Origin: a virus
Length of the DNA stretch: 23,974 nt
Direction: 5' to 3' (one strand)
Virus record (IMG/VR): IMGVR_UViG_3300049740_000674
Span: 1 to 23,974 of that record
The notes under the pieces are model-generated. The model was not told where the DNA came from and made no database searches. It saw nothing but the letters and a program-made list of their open reading frames with translations. Position 1 is the stretch's first letter; every line of letters starts with the position of its first letter. The position numbers and the translations under genes were made by a program. Shown piece by piece: positions 14,294 through 21,220 of this stretch.

Positions 14294-14574
14294 TGGCTAA
14301 TAGTATTTTTATAAGATGTAGTGAGGACACTTGGAAACTTGCTAACAAAATAGCAGAGAAGGACTCTCGTTCTTTGAACAAGCAAGTCATTCATCTAATA
14401 CATCAAGAAGCAGAAAGGCGAGGCATTGTATTGACTGAGGCTGACAATCAACCTGAGGAAGTACAAGAAGAATTTGAAGTAGAAGAGTACAACCCTAACA
14501 CAGTTGCACAACCTATGACTGACTCTATGAAGTCTCCTTTAGAAAGGCTCTCTGAAATAACGAAACCGGACTAG
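14293..14574 (+). CDS. Arc/MetJ-like ribbon-helix-helix DNA-binding protein
   Basis: 93 residues. The N-terminal 50 fit a ribbon-helix-helix fold: a short beta strand NSIFIRC, helix 1 EDTWKLANKIAEKDSRS, then the turn and helix 2 SLNKQVIHLIHQEAERRG, as in Arc-type repressors. The rest is an acidic, probably disordered tail. It would bind DNA as a dimer through the strand. The dispersed palindromes or TATAC boxes nearby are candidate targets, by inference only. Its 3' end overlaps the converging minus-strand gene by 50 bases. An antitoxin role is possible, but its partner has no toxin motif. Confidence 0.7.
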   Translation: MANSIFIRCSEDTWKLANKIAEKDSRSLNKQVIHLIHQEAERRGIVLTEADNQPEEVQEEFEVEEYNPNTVAQPMTDSMKSPLERLSEITKPD

Positions 14575-15082
14575 TCTCGTTGACATACCACAGTTGAAGT
14601 AAAGCTTCGGCACAATCAACAATCACATTATATTCTGACTCGGTAATTCTTTTAGGATTACCGGTCATTATTTTATAGAACGCTTTCTCTTTTTCATTTC
14701 CACATAACTCCTGAAGTTGTTTCACAGGGGGAGAAAGTACAATGGAGCGTGGCATTGCCCTTTGCAGAAAGTAATTACTAGTAAATATTTTCTCCATGGA
14801 GGGTGGAGCTGACGCAAAACAGCCTGACTTGGTCAACAGATTAAGGTATTTATCACACACCATGTGTTGTCTTTCGTTCAGATAATCTTGGATATAAAGC
14901 TTGTCTATCATGTGTTGGTCAAAGACAATCGCCTGACCTATGCGAGAGTTGTCTATCTTTTGGACTTGGACTTTGTGTCTCTTGTGTAAGTAAGGATTGC
15001 CTACATCATTGACGTAGACTTCCTCTTTAGAAATCCCAATCGTAGTCGTCAGTTTCTTCTTGAGTTTCAGAGTATCTTCCAT
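14525..15082 (-). CDS. Hypothetical protein following the primase-helicase
   Basis: 185 residues. Features: DVGNPYLHKRHKVQVQKIDNSR, then IVFDQHMIDKLYIQDYLNERQHMVCDKYLNLL, a pattern seen in phage proteins of unknown function (possibly DUF6456-like; not confirmed), and an acidic helical C terminus. The frame starts 56 bases inside the primase-helicase gene without a Shine-Dalgarno, so a later start is possible. It carries dispersed palindrome copy 5 in the codons for MEKIFTSNYF. Last gene of the inverted block; converges on the ribbon-helix-helix-like gene. Confidence 0.72.
   Translation of the reverse strand: MEDTLKLKKKLTTTIGISKEEVYVNDVGNPYLHKRHKVQVQKIDNSRIGQAIVFDQHMIDKLYIQDYLNERQHMVCDKYLNLLTKSGCFASAPPSMEKIFTSNYFLQRAMPRSIVLSPPVKQLQELCGNEKEKAFYKIMTGNPKRITESEYNVIVDCAEALLQLWYVNETSPVSLFQRAFLKETS
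14765..14794. repeat. Dispersed palindrome copy 5, inside coding sequence
   Basis: CAGAAAGTAATTACTAG then TAAATATTTTCTC, matching the family with a changed base in the left arm. It is translated on the minus strand as MEKIFTSNYF, unlike the peptides at copies 6 and 7. Confidence 0.85.
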
Positions 15083-16790
15083 TGGTTGGATTGAATGATA
15101 AGTCTGCCTTGCCTAACTGTGCGTTCCAATTCCACCTCGCTTTGGTACAATGGACTTCTACATTATCCGACCCTCTGTATACTGTCAAGCCTACATCTGC
15201 CTTCGTACTCCACGAGATACTGCCTGATATATCCATGAGGTTACAGACATTCTTTTTACTTCTGTCTTGTGGTTTCTGTGGGTGTGCTATGAAGATACAC
15301 AATACGTCATGTTGCTTACAAAACAATTGAACTTTGCTTAACATATCTGAAATCATGTGGGTTTCTAGACCGCTAGTCCTATCAGTATGGATAAAATTAA
15401 AGGGGTCAATCACACAAATCTTTACTGAGTTTCTCATTATGGAATGATGAAACTTCTCAAGCACGTTCTCAATCGTTGGCAACCCTCCGTCTAAATAGTC
15501 TTGGAACAGTACGTGTTCTCCTATCCATGCCTCTGCTTCGTCCTTCTCCTCTTGGCTCATACGCTCATGCCCATTGGTTTTAAAGAAAGGTTTACCGGTT
15601 ATTATTTGTGCTAACTGTACCGAATGATAGCTAGGGTTTTTCTCGAAACTAGCATAACAAGTTTTCCAATTGTAATTCTTACCGGCATTGACTACTAATT
15701 GGTCTATGAAAGCACTCTTACCTTCTCCGGCATAGCCGGTCACTACATAAAGCAATCCGGTTTGTAGATTAAATACCTTATCAACAGACTCATATCCGGT
15801 GTTTATGCCCTGAGGTTTGCCTTCATCATACAAACTTTGGAATTCATCTGTGTAAAAACTTATATCGTTTAGACCATGCAAAGGTATTGGCTCTGCATTA
15901 ATCACTTGCTTACGTACTGTCTCCTCGTCTGTCTCAATAAGCAATTCATTTGCGTCCTTGTATCCTTTGTAATCCATGCGATAGCACTTTGCTTTCCCTA
16001 TCCTACGGCTCAACTCATGGGTCAATACATCTCCGGCTGAGTCTTGGTCAGTAGCTAAGATAACTTTCTTCACATCAAGGAACTTATCTCTATCTTCCCA
16101 CACATAAGCAAACCTTCCGTCCTCGCTTGGGTCAACCTTACCCTCAGTAATCTTGTTTGGACTTCCATTTGGCACAGAGTAAACAGCTATGTTGTAGTCT
16201 TTGAAAGCTTCTGCTATAGCTAATACGTCCATTTCCCCTTCGGTAATAACAACTGTATCCTCTATAGTTTCTTTGTTGCTATCGAATTCATGCTCTCCCC
16301 AAAACCTTTTTGCATTGTTCTCCCACCAAAAATCCTTGTCGCCATTGGCTTTCCTGAACTTCACAGCTTCAACTTCTCCGTCAGGATTGTAGAAAGAGAA
16401 ACCTATTACCGGTAAATATTTTCTCTTTTCCCGTGCTACACGAAATTTATCTGCTGTTTCTAAACTAATCTTTCTATCAAGCAACCACTTGTTTGCTTTC
16501 TCTTCTTGCTTATCTGCTAAAACTATTTTCTTCTGTGGCTTTTCTGCCTTAACTACTTTCATAACTCCTCCCTTTTTGATAGCACTTTGGTATCTGTTTA
16601 TAACTCCCTTGATGTTGCAATGATGACAATGGTAAACGACTTTGTATTCGTCAATCTTTACGCTCAATGGTGTGTCATGTTTGTTTTTTGTTCTCTTATC
16701 TTGGCAATTCGGACATGAGATTTTTCTTTGTCCGTGACTCAGACCTGACGTATGCCGGTCTAATTTTTCATTTAATTCTTGGCTAATCAT
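15027..16790 (-). CDS. Primase-helicase (T7 gp4-like)
   Basis: 587 residues. N-terminal zinc-binding part: CPNC (26-29) and CHHC (55-58) around a beta segment. Toprim primase part: VVITEGEMDVLAI (E184) and ILATDQDSAGD (D248, D250). C-terminal RecA-like helicase part: Walker A TGYAGEGKS (351-359), Walker B CVIDPFNF (459-466), then CIFIAHPQKPQ, a motif of DnaB/T7-type helicases. It unwinds the replication fork and makes primers in one polypeptide. Strong site AGGAGG six bases before the ATG, directly downstream of the iterated TATAC boxes. It is inverted relative to the other replication genes. No DNA polymerase gene is in the window. Carries palindrome copy 6. Confidence 0.95.
   Translation of the reverse strand: MISQELNEKLDRHTSGLSHGQRKISCPNCQDKRTKNKHDTPLSVKIDEYKVVYHCHHCNIKGVINRYQSAIKKGGVMKVVKAEKPQKKIVLADKQEEKANKWLLDRKISLETADKFRVAREKRKYLPVIGFSFYNPDGEVEAVKFRKANGDKDFWWENNAKRFWGEHEFDSNKETIEDTVVITEGEMDVLAIAEAFKDYNIAVYSVPNGSPNKITEGKVDPSEDGRFAYVWEDRDKFLDVKKVILATDQDSAGDVLTHELSRRIGKAKCYRMDYKGYKDANELLIETDEETVRKQVINAEPIPLHGLNDISFYTDEFQSLYDEGKPQGINTGYESVDKVFNLQTGLLYVVTGYAGEGKSAFIDQLVVNAGKNYNWKTCYASFEKNPSYHSVQLAQIITGKPFFKTNGHERMSQEEKDEAEAWIGEHVLFQDYLDGGLPTIENVLEKFHHSIMRNSVKICVIDPFNFIHTDRTSGLETHMISDMLSKVQLFCKQHDVLCIFIAHPQKPQDRSKKNVCNLMDISGSISWSTKADVGLTVYRGSDNVEVHCTKARWNWNAQLGKADLSFNPTNGRYSETQEETDDYDWDF
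16396..16425. repeat. Dispersed palindrome copy 6, inside primase-helicase
   Basis: GAGAAACCTATTACCGG then TAAATATTTTCTC; right arm matches the consensus exactly, left arm is changed at three or four positions. The codons give RKYLPVIGFS between the zinc and Toprim parts. Confidence 0.8.
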
Positions 16791-16796
16791 TTTTCC

Positions 16797-16878
16797 TCCT
16801 ATATACTTAGTATATACTTACTAATGTATATACTTCCTAAATAAATTACTTAGTACATACTACCTAGTATCTACTTCT
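16797..16878. repeat. Iterated TATAC/GTATC boxes upstream of primase-helicase
   Basis: About 80 bases between the primase-helicase start and the next gene hold repeated short boxes read on the plus strand: TATATACTTAGTATATACTT, AATGTATATACTT, TTAGTACATACT and CTAGTATCTACTT. The last resembles the boxes upstream of terL (6185-6210, GTATCTACT twice). Likely repressor/activator sites or a replication-origin iteron array controlling the inverted block; the leftmost boxes abut the ribosome binding site. Confidence 0.6.
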
Positions 16879-17122
16879 CTACCTCAATAAGCTTACTAAT
16901 TTTATTAGCTAACTTTTTCTTTGAAACGATTGGGTACTCATTCAATTCAATGACTGCTAACTTAACTGTGTCTGAGTCTATAGAATTTCTTGTGCAAAGT
17001 TTCTCAAAATCCTGAGAAAGAAAGTAGGCTTTTGCCTCGGTAGATGTTCTTGGATTTTTACTTGCGATATCTCTGACTGCTTGTTGTAAAACTTTCTTAT
17101 CTAACGCCCTTGAAAAATCCAT
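16871..17122 (-). CDS. Hypothetical helical protein, probably leaderless
   Basis: 83 residues from MDFSRALDKK. Helical, basic, soluble: KKVLQQAVRDIA, TSTEAKAYFLSQDFEKLC, DTVKLAVIELNEYP, KKKLANKISKLIEVEK; the spacing of helices could make a small DNA-binding fold but no family was recognised. The frame is open further upstream (to an ATG at 17152), but a TTGAAT-17-TACAAT promoter ends six bases before the 17122 ATG, so this is the likely start, without Shine-Dalgarno. First gene of the inverted primase-helicase transcription unit. Confidence 0.65.
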   Translation of the reverse strand: MDFSRALDKKVLQQAVRDIASKNPRTSTEAKAYFLSQDFEKLCTRNSIDSDTVKLAVIELNEYPIVSKKKLANKISKLIEVEK

Positions 17123-17128
17123 GGCTCG

Positions 17129-17157
17129 ATTGTAGCCGAACAAAAAACACAATTCAA
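17129..17157 (-). promoter_or_regulatory. Sigma-70-like promoter of the inverted primase-helicase unit
   Basis: On the minus strand TTGAAT (17157-17152), a 17-base spacer and TACAAT (17134-17129), followed by six bases and the ATG at 17122. Good match to sigma-70 promoters and the same promoter-to-ATG spacing as at 7236 and 14003. Confidence 0.6.
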
Positions 17158-17232
17158 TACCTCATTTACACTTGTAAAAACTTTTTTTATCCCTCATAAT
17201 TACATCATATACAGTAAACCACGAGGTATTAT

Positions 17233-17484
17233 ATGGAATTTGAAATCAAGAAGGGGATACCCTTGCCACGCAACAAAGGTAGACCCTCTAAATACAACCT
17301 TCCTCTCGAAGATATGAAAGTTGGAGACAGCATTGAGATACCGATATCAAAGAAAGACCTAGCAGTAGAAATAAAAATCTTGCGAAACGCAGTTGATAGA
17401 TACAAAGCCAAAAGACTTGATACTAATTTTAGTGTTATGAAACTTTCAGATAACTCAGGGGTAGGAATATGGAGGACTAAATGA
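17233..17484 (+). CDS. Small DUF7303-like phage protein
   Basis: 83 residues: EIKKGIPLPRNKGRPSKYNLPLEDMKVGDSIEIP at the start, then a helix with ILRNAVDRYKAKR, and a final strand pair ending GVGIWRTK. The KGIPLP...R(G/P)SKY...M.VGDS...IWR pattern is a small widespread phage family of unknown function (DUF7303, named from memory), possibly a DNA-binding or regulatory protein with a beta core. Shine-Dalgarno GAGG before the ATG. First gene of the rightward replication/recombination operon; overlaps the next gene in an ATGA junction. Confidence 0.75.
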   Translation: MEFEIKKGIPLPRNKGRPSKYNLPLEDMKVGDSIEIPISKKDLAVEIKILRNAVDRYKAKRLDTNFSVMKLSDNSGVGIWRTK

Positions 17485-18005
17485 AAGACAAGATATTAAT
17501 AGAGGCACTACAAAGCTACGTTGTATCTCTCAAGCTAGAGATAGACGACTTGAAAAGTCAGTTGAAAGAAAAGGTAGTTAGTGTCAAAGAAGTACAACAG
17601 ACAACACGAAAAAGATTAGCTGTTGTTGGAAACACTAAACCAATTGTCGTAGAAGAAAAACCACAAGAAGAGGTAGTAGTTATACCTCACAACCCAAGAG
17701 AGATTTTAAAAAGGATTGGTCATTGCAAATACTCAGAACTAGACATCATTGCCTCTATCTACAAAGACGCTGATTGGTTTTTAGCAACAGTTACAAGAAG
17801 ACCTATGAACGCAAAGGCTGAGTTAGTTGCTCAACAATGTCTTGATAGATTTAGGGACAACAACATAAGTGTCTATGAACTTAGGAAGGAGTCTTACAAT
17901 ATGTATACTCATACTGTTCTGTCTGCTCAAGGATTGATTTGCAGAATTGGTAGAGCCATATATCATTGTGGCAACGAGGAGGAAAGAAAGCTTTGGGATT
18001 TCTAG
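17481..18005 (+). CDS. Hypothetical protein with N-terminal coiled coil
   Basis: 174 residues. The first 40 form a heptad-type helix (LIEALQSYVVSLKLEIDDLKSQL), a Val/Lys/Glu-rich linker follows to about 70, and the C-terminal 100 residues make a compact helical domain (NPREILKRIGHCKYSELDIIASIYKDADWFLATVTRRP... CRIGRAIYHCGNEEERKLWDF). No catalytic motif recognised. Good GGAGG site, coupled to the preceding gene. A coiled-coil oligomer with DNA-related role is a guess from context only. Confidence 0.75.
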   Translation: MKDKILIEALQSYVVSLKLEIDDLKSQLKEKVVSVKEVQQTTRKRLAVVGNTKPIVVEEKPQEEVVVIPHNPREILKRIGHCKYSELDIIASIYKDADWFLATVTRRPMNAKAELVAQQCLDRFRDNNISVYELRKESYNMYTHTVLSAQGLICRIGRAIYHCGNEEERKLWDF

Positions 18006-18076
18006 ATTATTATTACGCAGTTGTGGGAACGACTCTGATTGTCGCTATTGTCATTATCATTGCATACACAAGATGA
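17993..18076 (+). CDS. 27-residue single-span membrane peptide with UUG start
   Basis: The 67 bases between the flanking genes are filled by a frame encoding GFLDYYYAVVGTTLIVAIVI followed by IIAYTR: a short Tyr-rich head, a 16-residue hydrophobic membrane span and a basic end. AGGAGG (17977-17982) lies ten bases before a TTG start inside the previous gene; the TGA overlaps the ATG of the nuclease gene (ATGA), as at other junctions here. A GTG at 18023 would give a shorter form. No family recognised; small membrane peptides in phages include lysis and superinfection factors, but nothing here shows such a role. Confidence 0.5.
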   Translation: MGFLDYYYAVVGTTLIVAIVIIIAYTR

Positions 18077-18969
18077 AACTTACTAACAAAAACAAACTAC
18101 CCAAAGAAATAATACGTGCCATAAGTAATGATACTTACTCGAAGGGAGAGTCTACTATTTCTGTGTCAGGATTATTGTCTGCTCCTCGTCCAAGAATACT
18201 TGGAGTTGAATATCAAGACAGTATAGTTGTGGACGCAGTAGACCAAGTGTGGAAGATATTAGGCACGGCTACACACTCTATCTTAGAGAGGGCAAACGAA
18301 GGCTATGAAGACACTATGATTGAGGAAAGAATGTATGCCTCTGTATTGGGGTGGACTATATCCGGTCAGACGGACTCTATTAGCCTTGAGGAGAACACTT
18401 TAAAAGATTATAAGGTCACGTCCGTCTACAAAGTTATGAAGGCTCAGAAGGAAGGAGACGACTCGTGGGAGGCACAATTGAACTGCTATGCTTGGCTGTA
18501 TCAACACAACATAGGCAAGACCATAGATAAGCTACAGATTATTACAGTAAACAGAGATTGGAATAAGAGTCAGAAGAAGAGAATGGGTAGTGATTATCCG
18601 GACTCGCCTATCTCAGTTATAGATATACCGGTATGGGATACCGAGACACAAAAAGAATTTATAGAAGAAAGAGTCAAGCTACATCAAGAAGCTGAGGCTG
18701 ACTTTCTAATAAATAGGGAACTACCTTTATGCTCAGAGGAGGAACGTTGGAAAAGACCGGACTCTTTCAGAGTAATGAAGAAGGGTAGAAAGACTGCACT
18801 TAGAGTTTTGGATACTCAGTCAAAGGCTGATGATTACATTGCTAAGAGTAGTGATAATAACTTAACTATAGAGTTTGCAAAGGGAGAGTCAATCAAGTGT
18901 AAAGACTATTGTGATGTGGCACAATTTTGCGAACAGTACCAAAAGGAGGTAGCCAATGAAAGACTATAG
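18073..18969 (+). CDS. PD-(D/E)XK (Cas4/RecB-like) nuclease
   Basis: 298 residues from MKLTNKNKLP. The RecB-type motifs are all present: H68 and E72 in GTATHSILER, GQTDSI (D101), DYK (D112, K114) and Q135-xxx-YAW. The C terminus has a Cys group: C in LPLCSEEERW, then CKDYCDVAQFC, suggesting a Cas4/AddB-like iron-sulphur cluster. A DNA exonuclease or nickase giving single-stranded DNA to the annealing protein encoded two genes downstream is the likely job. The frame is open further 5' to 17947, but the start at 18073 matches the conserved domain, coupled by ATGA to the small membrane peptide. Confidence 0.85.
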   Translation: MKLTNKNKLPKEIIRAISNDTYSKGESTISVSGLLSAPRPRILGVEYQDSIVVDAVDQVWKILGTATHSILERANEGYEDTMIEERMYASVLGWTISGQTDSISLEENTLKDYKVTSVYKVMKAQKEGDDSWEAQLNCYAWLYQHNIGKTIDKLQIITVNRDWNKSQKKRMGSDYPDSPISVIDIPVWDTETQKEFIEERVKLHQEAEADFLINRELPLCSEEERWKRPDSFRVMKKGRKTALRVLDTQSKADDYIAKSSDNNLTIEFAKGESIKCKDYCDVAQFCEQYQKEVANERL

Positions 18970-19168
18970 TATGTTTAAGATACAGATTGAATTGCCTGAC
19001 GGCTCTAAACAATTTGTATGGTCGAAGATTGTCGAAGGCGATATTCAATTTGATAGAGACATGGATAAAGAAGTTGCAAGACTTGAGGAGTCCGGTCACA
19101 AAGTTGTGTATTCAAGAAGAGCAATCTTTGGAAGTAAATCTTTGTTCGCCAAGGGGGTAATTCAATGA
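18956..19168 (+). CDS. Small hypothetical beta-rich protein
   Basis: 70 residues: FKIQIELPDGSKQFVWSKIVEGDIQFDRDMDKEVARLEESGHKVVYSRRAIFG, a beta-hairpin, helix, strand layout, with no catalytic motif. Strong AAGGAGG site seven bases before the ATG inside the end of the nuclease gene; ends in an ATGA overlap with the next small gene. Unknown function, part of the recombination operon by position. Confidence 0.7.
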   Translation: MKDYSMFKIQIELPDGSKQFVWSKIVEGDIQFDRDMDKEVARLEESGHKVVYSRRAIFGSKSLFAKGVIQ

Positions 19169-19335
19169 GTAGAGATTACAAGATTGATATTCAGTACGAG
19201 AAAGTATCTGAGGAAAAACTATGTGATGTCTGTGGGGGTTTCTTACCTGACGTGGACGAACAAGAAATAAAAGAATTGTCTATTACACACGGCATACAAG
19301 CTGATAAGTGTAGTGGATATAAATGTTGGATTTAA
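19165..19335 (+). CDS. Small four-cysteine, probably zinc-binding protein
   Basis: 56 residues (MSRDYKIDIQ... to KCWI) with LCDVCGGF near the middle and CSGYKCWI at the end: a CxxC and a CxxxxC pair that could hold one zinc ion. Acidic loop between them. Starts in an ATGA junction with the gene before; AAGGGGG lies nine bases upstream of the ATG. No family recognised. Confidence 0.65.
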   Translation: MSRDYKIDIQYEKVSEEKLCDVCGGFLPDVDEQEIKELSITHGIQADKCSGYKCWI

Positions 19336-19353
19336 TTATCAATGGAGAAAAAT

Positions 19354-20127
19354 ATGGATAATTTATTAGAAATAAAAGCAGAGAAGTTTCGTGAAATATG
19401 GAACACATTATCGAAAGTTGATGTGTCTGAATTCAAAGAGACTAAGATGAACTTGGATTATCTCAGTTGGAGTAGAGCATGGTTTCTACTTTGCGAGAAG
19501 TATCCTGAGGCTGAGTATGAATTCATGCCGTCAATTAAAATGGACGATAACACCATGGAAGTTTGTACTTCAATTAGGATTGGCGAATGTGTACGTATGA
19601 TGTCATTACCAATCATGGACTATAAAAATCAACCAATAATAACACCTGACTCTAGGCAAGTATCTGATAACAGAATGAGATGTCTTGTTAAGAACATGGC
19701 TATGTTTGGATTAGGCATAGGTCTTTACATGGGATTAAGTGACGACTTACCTGACGAGGACAAAGATAAGGTGTCAGAAAAAACACGCAAGAAAAATCCC
19801 GTTAAAGCAAAAGAGCCTGAGCAGACTGAGGCTAGTGGTGATGAGGAGAAAAATATTCCTAGTAAAGAAGTTTCTCCTGCTGACTCAGAAAATCAAGTTG
19901 AGTATGATGAAGATTGGGCGAAGGTTTTTCTTGAAGGAGTTGATACGTTTATGCACTCCCCTTTATGTCAAACCAAGCAACAGTTGACTAACTACTACAA
20001 GGCTAATGCAAAAGACATAGGTATCTTAGGCGAGAAGTTTCCAGAGATGAAAGTTGAACTTGACCAAAGGTTTGTAAAGTACGCAGAAACTCTACCGGCT
20101 GACTCTGTTGAAAGGAACGCTCAATGA
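19354..20127 (+). CDS. Single-strand annealing protein-like (DUF1071-type)
   Basis: 257 residues from MDNLLEIK. The first 130 contain the DUF1071-like core: KMNLDYLSWSRAWFLLCEKYPEAEYE, then VCTSIRIGECVRMMSLPIMD, and NRMRCLVKNMAMFGLGIGLYMG, as in phage recombinases of the DUF1071 (Sak3-like) type. The rest is an acidic Lys/Glu-rich linker (about 135-190) and a small helical C-terminal domain. It would anneal complementary single strands made by the Cas4-like nuclease. GGAG at 19344-19347 lies six bases before ATG 19354; the in-frame ATG at 19342 is unlikely because the Shine-Dalgarno is inside it. Carries palindrome copy 7 in its linker. Confidence 0.78.
   Translation: MDNLLEIKAEKFREIWNTLSKVDVSEFKETKMNLDYLSWSRAWFLLCEKYPEAEYEFMPSIKMDDNTMEVCTSIRIGECVRMMSLPIMDYKNQPIITPDSRQVSDNRMRCLVKNMAMFGLGIGLYMGLSDDLPDEDKDKVSEKTRKKNPVKAKEPEQTEASGDEEKNIPSKEVSPADSENQVEYDEDWAKVFLEGVDTFMHSPLCQTKQQLTNYYKANAKDIGILGEKFPEMKVELDQRFVKYAETLPADSVERNAQ
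19846..19875. repeat. Dispersed palindrome copy 7 (divergent), inside annealing gene
   Basis: GAGAAAAATATTCCTAG followed by TAAAGAAGTTTCTC. Several arm bases differ from the consensus but outer and inner symmetry is kept. Translated as EKNIPSKEVS in the acidic linker, a region tolerant of sequence change. Confidence 0.6.
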
Positions 20128-20615
20128 TTGACGACATCAAGAAAGCTACTATAGATAGATATGTTATGAAGACCGAGGGTCATACCAATTGGATACTTTG
20201 GTCTATGCTTGATGAACATGAGGCTAATCACATACAGACTTGTATCAAGGAAGATTTGCCTATCGCTTGTCGCATTGTCGACATACCGGTAGGCTCTACC
20301 GATACAGATTGTAAGTGGGAAATGGTCAAGGTAGTTGTCTATCACAAGAACACTTTGACTAACAACGAAAGAGAAGAGCTTGACAAGATACAAGAAAAGC
20401 TGACTCTCAAGAAACACATAAGCAATTACTCTATTCTCAAGTACGGACACGACAGTTGGCAATACTATGACAATCTATCCCCTGAGATAAAACTTAATCC
20501 CTCAAGGTACGGATATCTTGAAGACAACATTCTTTTCTTTTACGAAGGAAAAGATTGGACGGAACTAACGGACGAGCATAACGTTTGTCCTCATTGTAAT
20601 TCATTTCTAATATAG
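20124..20615 (+). CDS. Hypothetical protein with C-terminal CxxC
   Basis: 163 residues, helical with charged segments (NNEREELDKIQEKLTLKKHISNYS) and a C-terminal HNVCPHCNSFLI, a CxxC pair without a clear second pair, so zinc binding would need a partner or dimer. Starts in an ATGA overlap with the annealing gene, with AAGGA upstream. No family recognised; position in the recombination operon suggests a role with it. Confidence 0.72.
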   Translation: MIDDIKKATIDRYVMKTEGHTNWILWSMLDEHEANHIQTCIKEDLPIACRIVDIPVGSTDTDCKWEMVKVVVYHKNTLTNNEREELDKIQEKLTLKKHISNYSILKYGHDSWQYYDNLSPEIKLNPSRYGYLEDNILFFYEGKDWTELTDEHNVCPHCNSFLI

Positions 20616-20625
20616 CGAGGTAAAA

Positions 20626-20952
20626 ATGACGAATGAAAATAAACCACAATCGGACGGAGCAATCTATCCTAACAGCTTTAAGAAAGCACAAAACCAACCT
20701 GACCATACCGGTAAGATAGAACTCAACAAGAACTTGATGAAAGAACTTGTTGAAGAAATCAAAGCCGGTAAAGAGCCTATCCTTAGGGTGGCTTTATGGG
20801 ATAGGGTAAGTAAGAATGACAACCCTTATATGTATGCAAGAGTTGACGTAGCACAACCAAAGCCTGAGACAAAGCCTGAGCCACAGCCGGAAAAGAAAGC
20901 TGTCTCTAGCTTTGACCCTTATGGAGAAGATGATATTGAGGTGCCTTTCTAA
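20626..20952 (+). CDS. Small protein with SSB-like acidic C-terminal tail
   Basis: 108 residues. The N-terminal 25 are polar; the middle has HTGKIELNKNLMKELVEEIKAGKEPILRVALWDRVSKNDNPYMYARV, a helix followed by strands resembling a small phage family of ssDNA-related proteins. A Pro/Lys/Glu linker leads to a C-terminal DPYGEDDIEVPF, very like the acidic DDDIPF peptide by which bacterial SSB recruits partners. A single-stranded DNA-binding role is likely but no OB-fold motif is clear. GAGGT site before the ATG; follows an annealing protein gene by two genes and precedes three small unknown genes. Confidence 0.6.
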   Translation: MTNENKPQSDGAIYPNSFKKAQNQPDHTGKIELNKNLMKELVEEIKAGKEPILRVALWDRVSKNDNPYMYARVDVAQPKPETKPEPQPEKKAVSSFDPYGEDDIEVPF

Positions 20953-21218
20953 TGGATAACATTGTAAATTTTGTGGATATGGAGATTGATAACAATGTCC
21001 TTGTTAATTGGGTAGACCATAGAAACGCTTTGCTCCGAGAGTTTGCTAGGATTATTGAATTGATGAACAAGGCAGTAGAAGAAGGCACATTAAATGTTAA
21101 GGGTGTAGAAGTTTTAGACCCTGATGTTCTTATGTCTATCTATCTTGGCAGTATCGTAGGCTTGGGCAGAGTCAACGGGAACTTTGACTTACGTGAGTTG
21201 GAGGAGGCTGAGAAATAG
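20952..21218 (+). CDS. Hypothetical small acidic protein
   Basis: 88 residues, acidic and helical (MEIDNNVLVNWVDHRNALLREFARIIELMNKAVEEG, then DVLMSIYLGSIVGLG). No motif recognised. Starts in the overlap TAATG with the SSB-tail protein, with GAGGTG upstream. Function unknown. Confidence 0.7.
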   Translation: MDNIVNFVDMEIDNNVLVNWVDHRNALLREFARIIELMNKAVEEGTLNVKGVEVLDPDVLMSIYLGSIVGLGRVNGNFDLRELEEAEK

Positions 21219-21220
21219 AT

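Noticed and set aside
14003-14574. Toxin-antitoxin pair
   Set aside because: The second protein could be an RHH antitoxin, but the first has no recognised toxin fold, and leaderless expression fits a regulator equally well.
15580-15610. Tenth palindrome copy (GGTTTACCGGTTATTATTT) in the primase-helicase gene
   Set aside because: Only one arm and the CCGG centre resemble the family; symmetry is lost beyond the centre, and the codons for ITGKPFF explain it.
17947-18072. Longer N terminus of the Cas4-like nuclease from the ATG at 17947
   Set aside because: The extension overlaps the previous gene in another frame, has no Shine-Dalgarno and looks non-protein-like; the ATG at 18073 sits in a typical ATGA junction.
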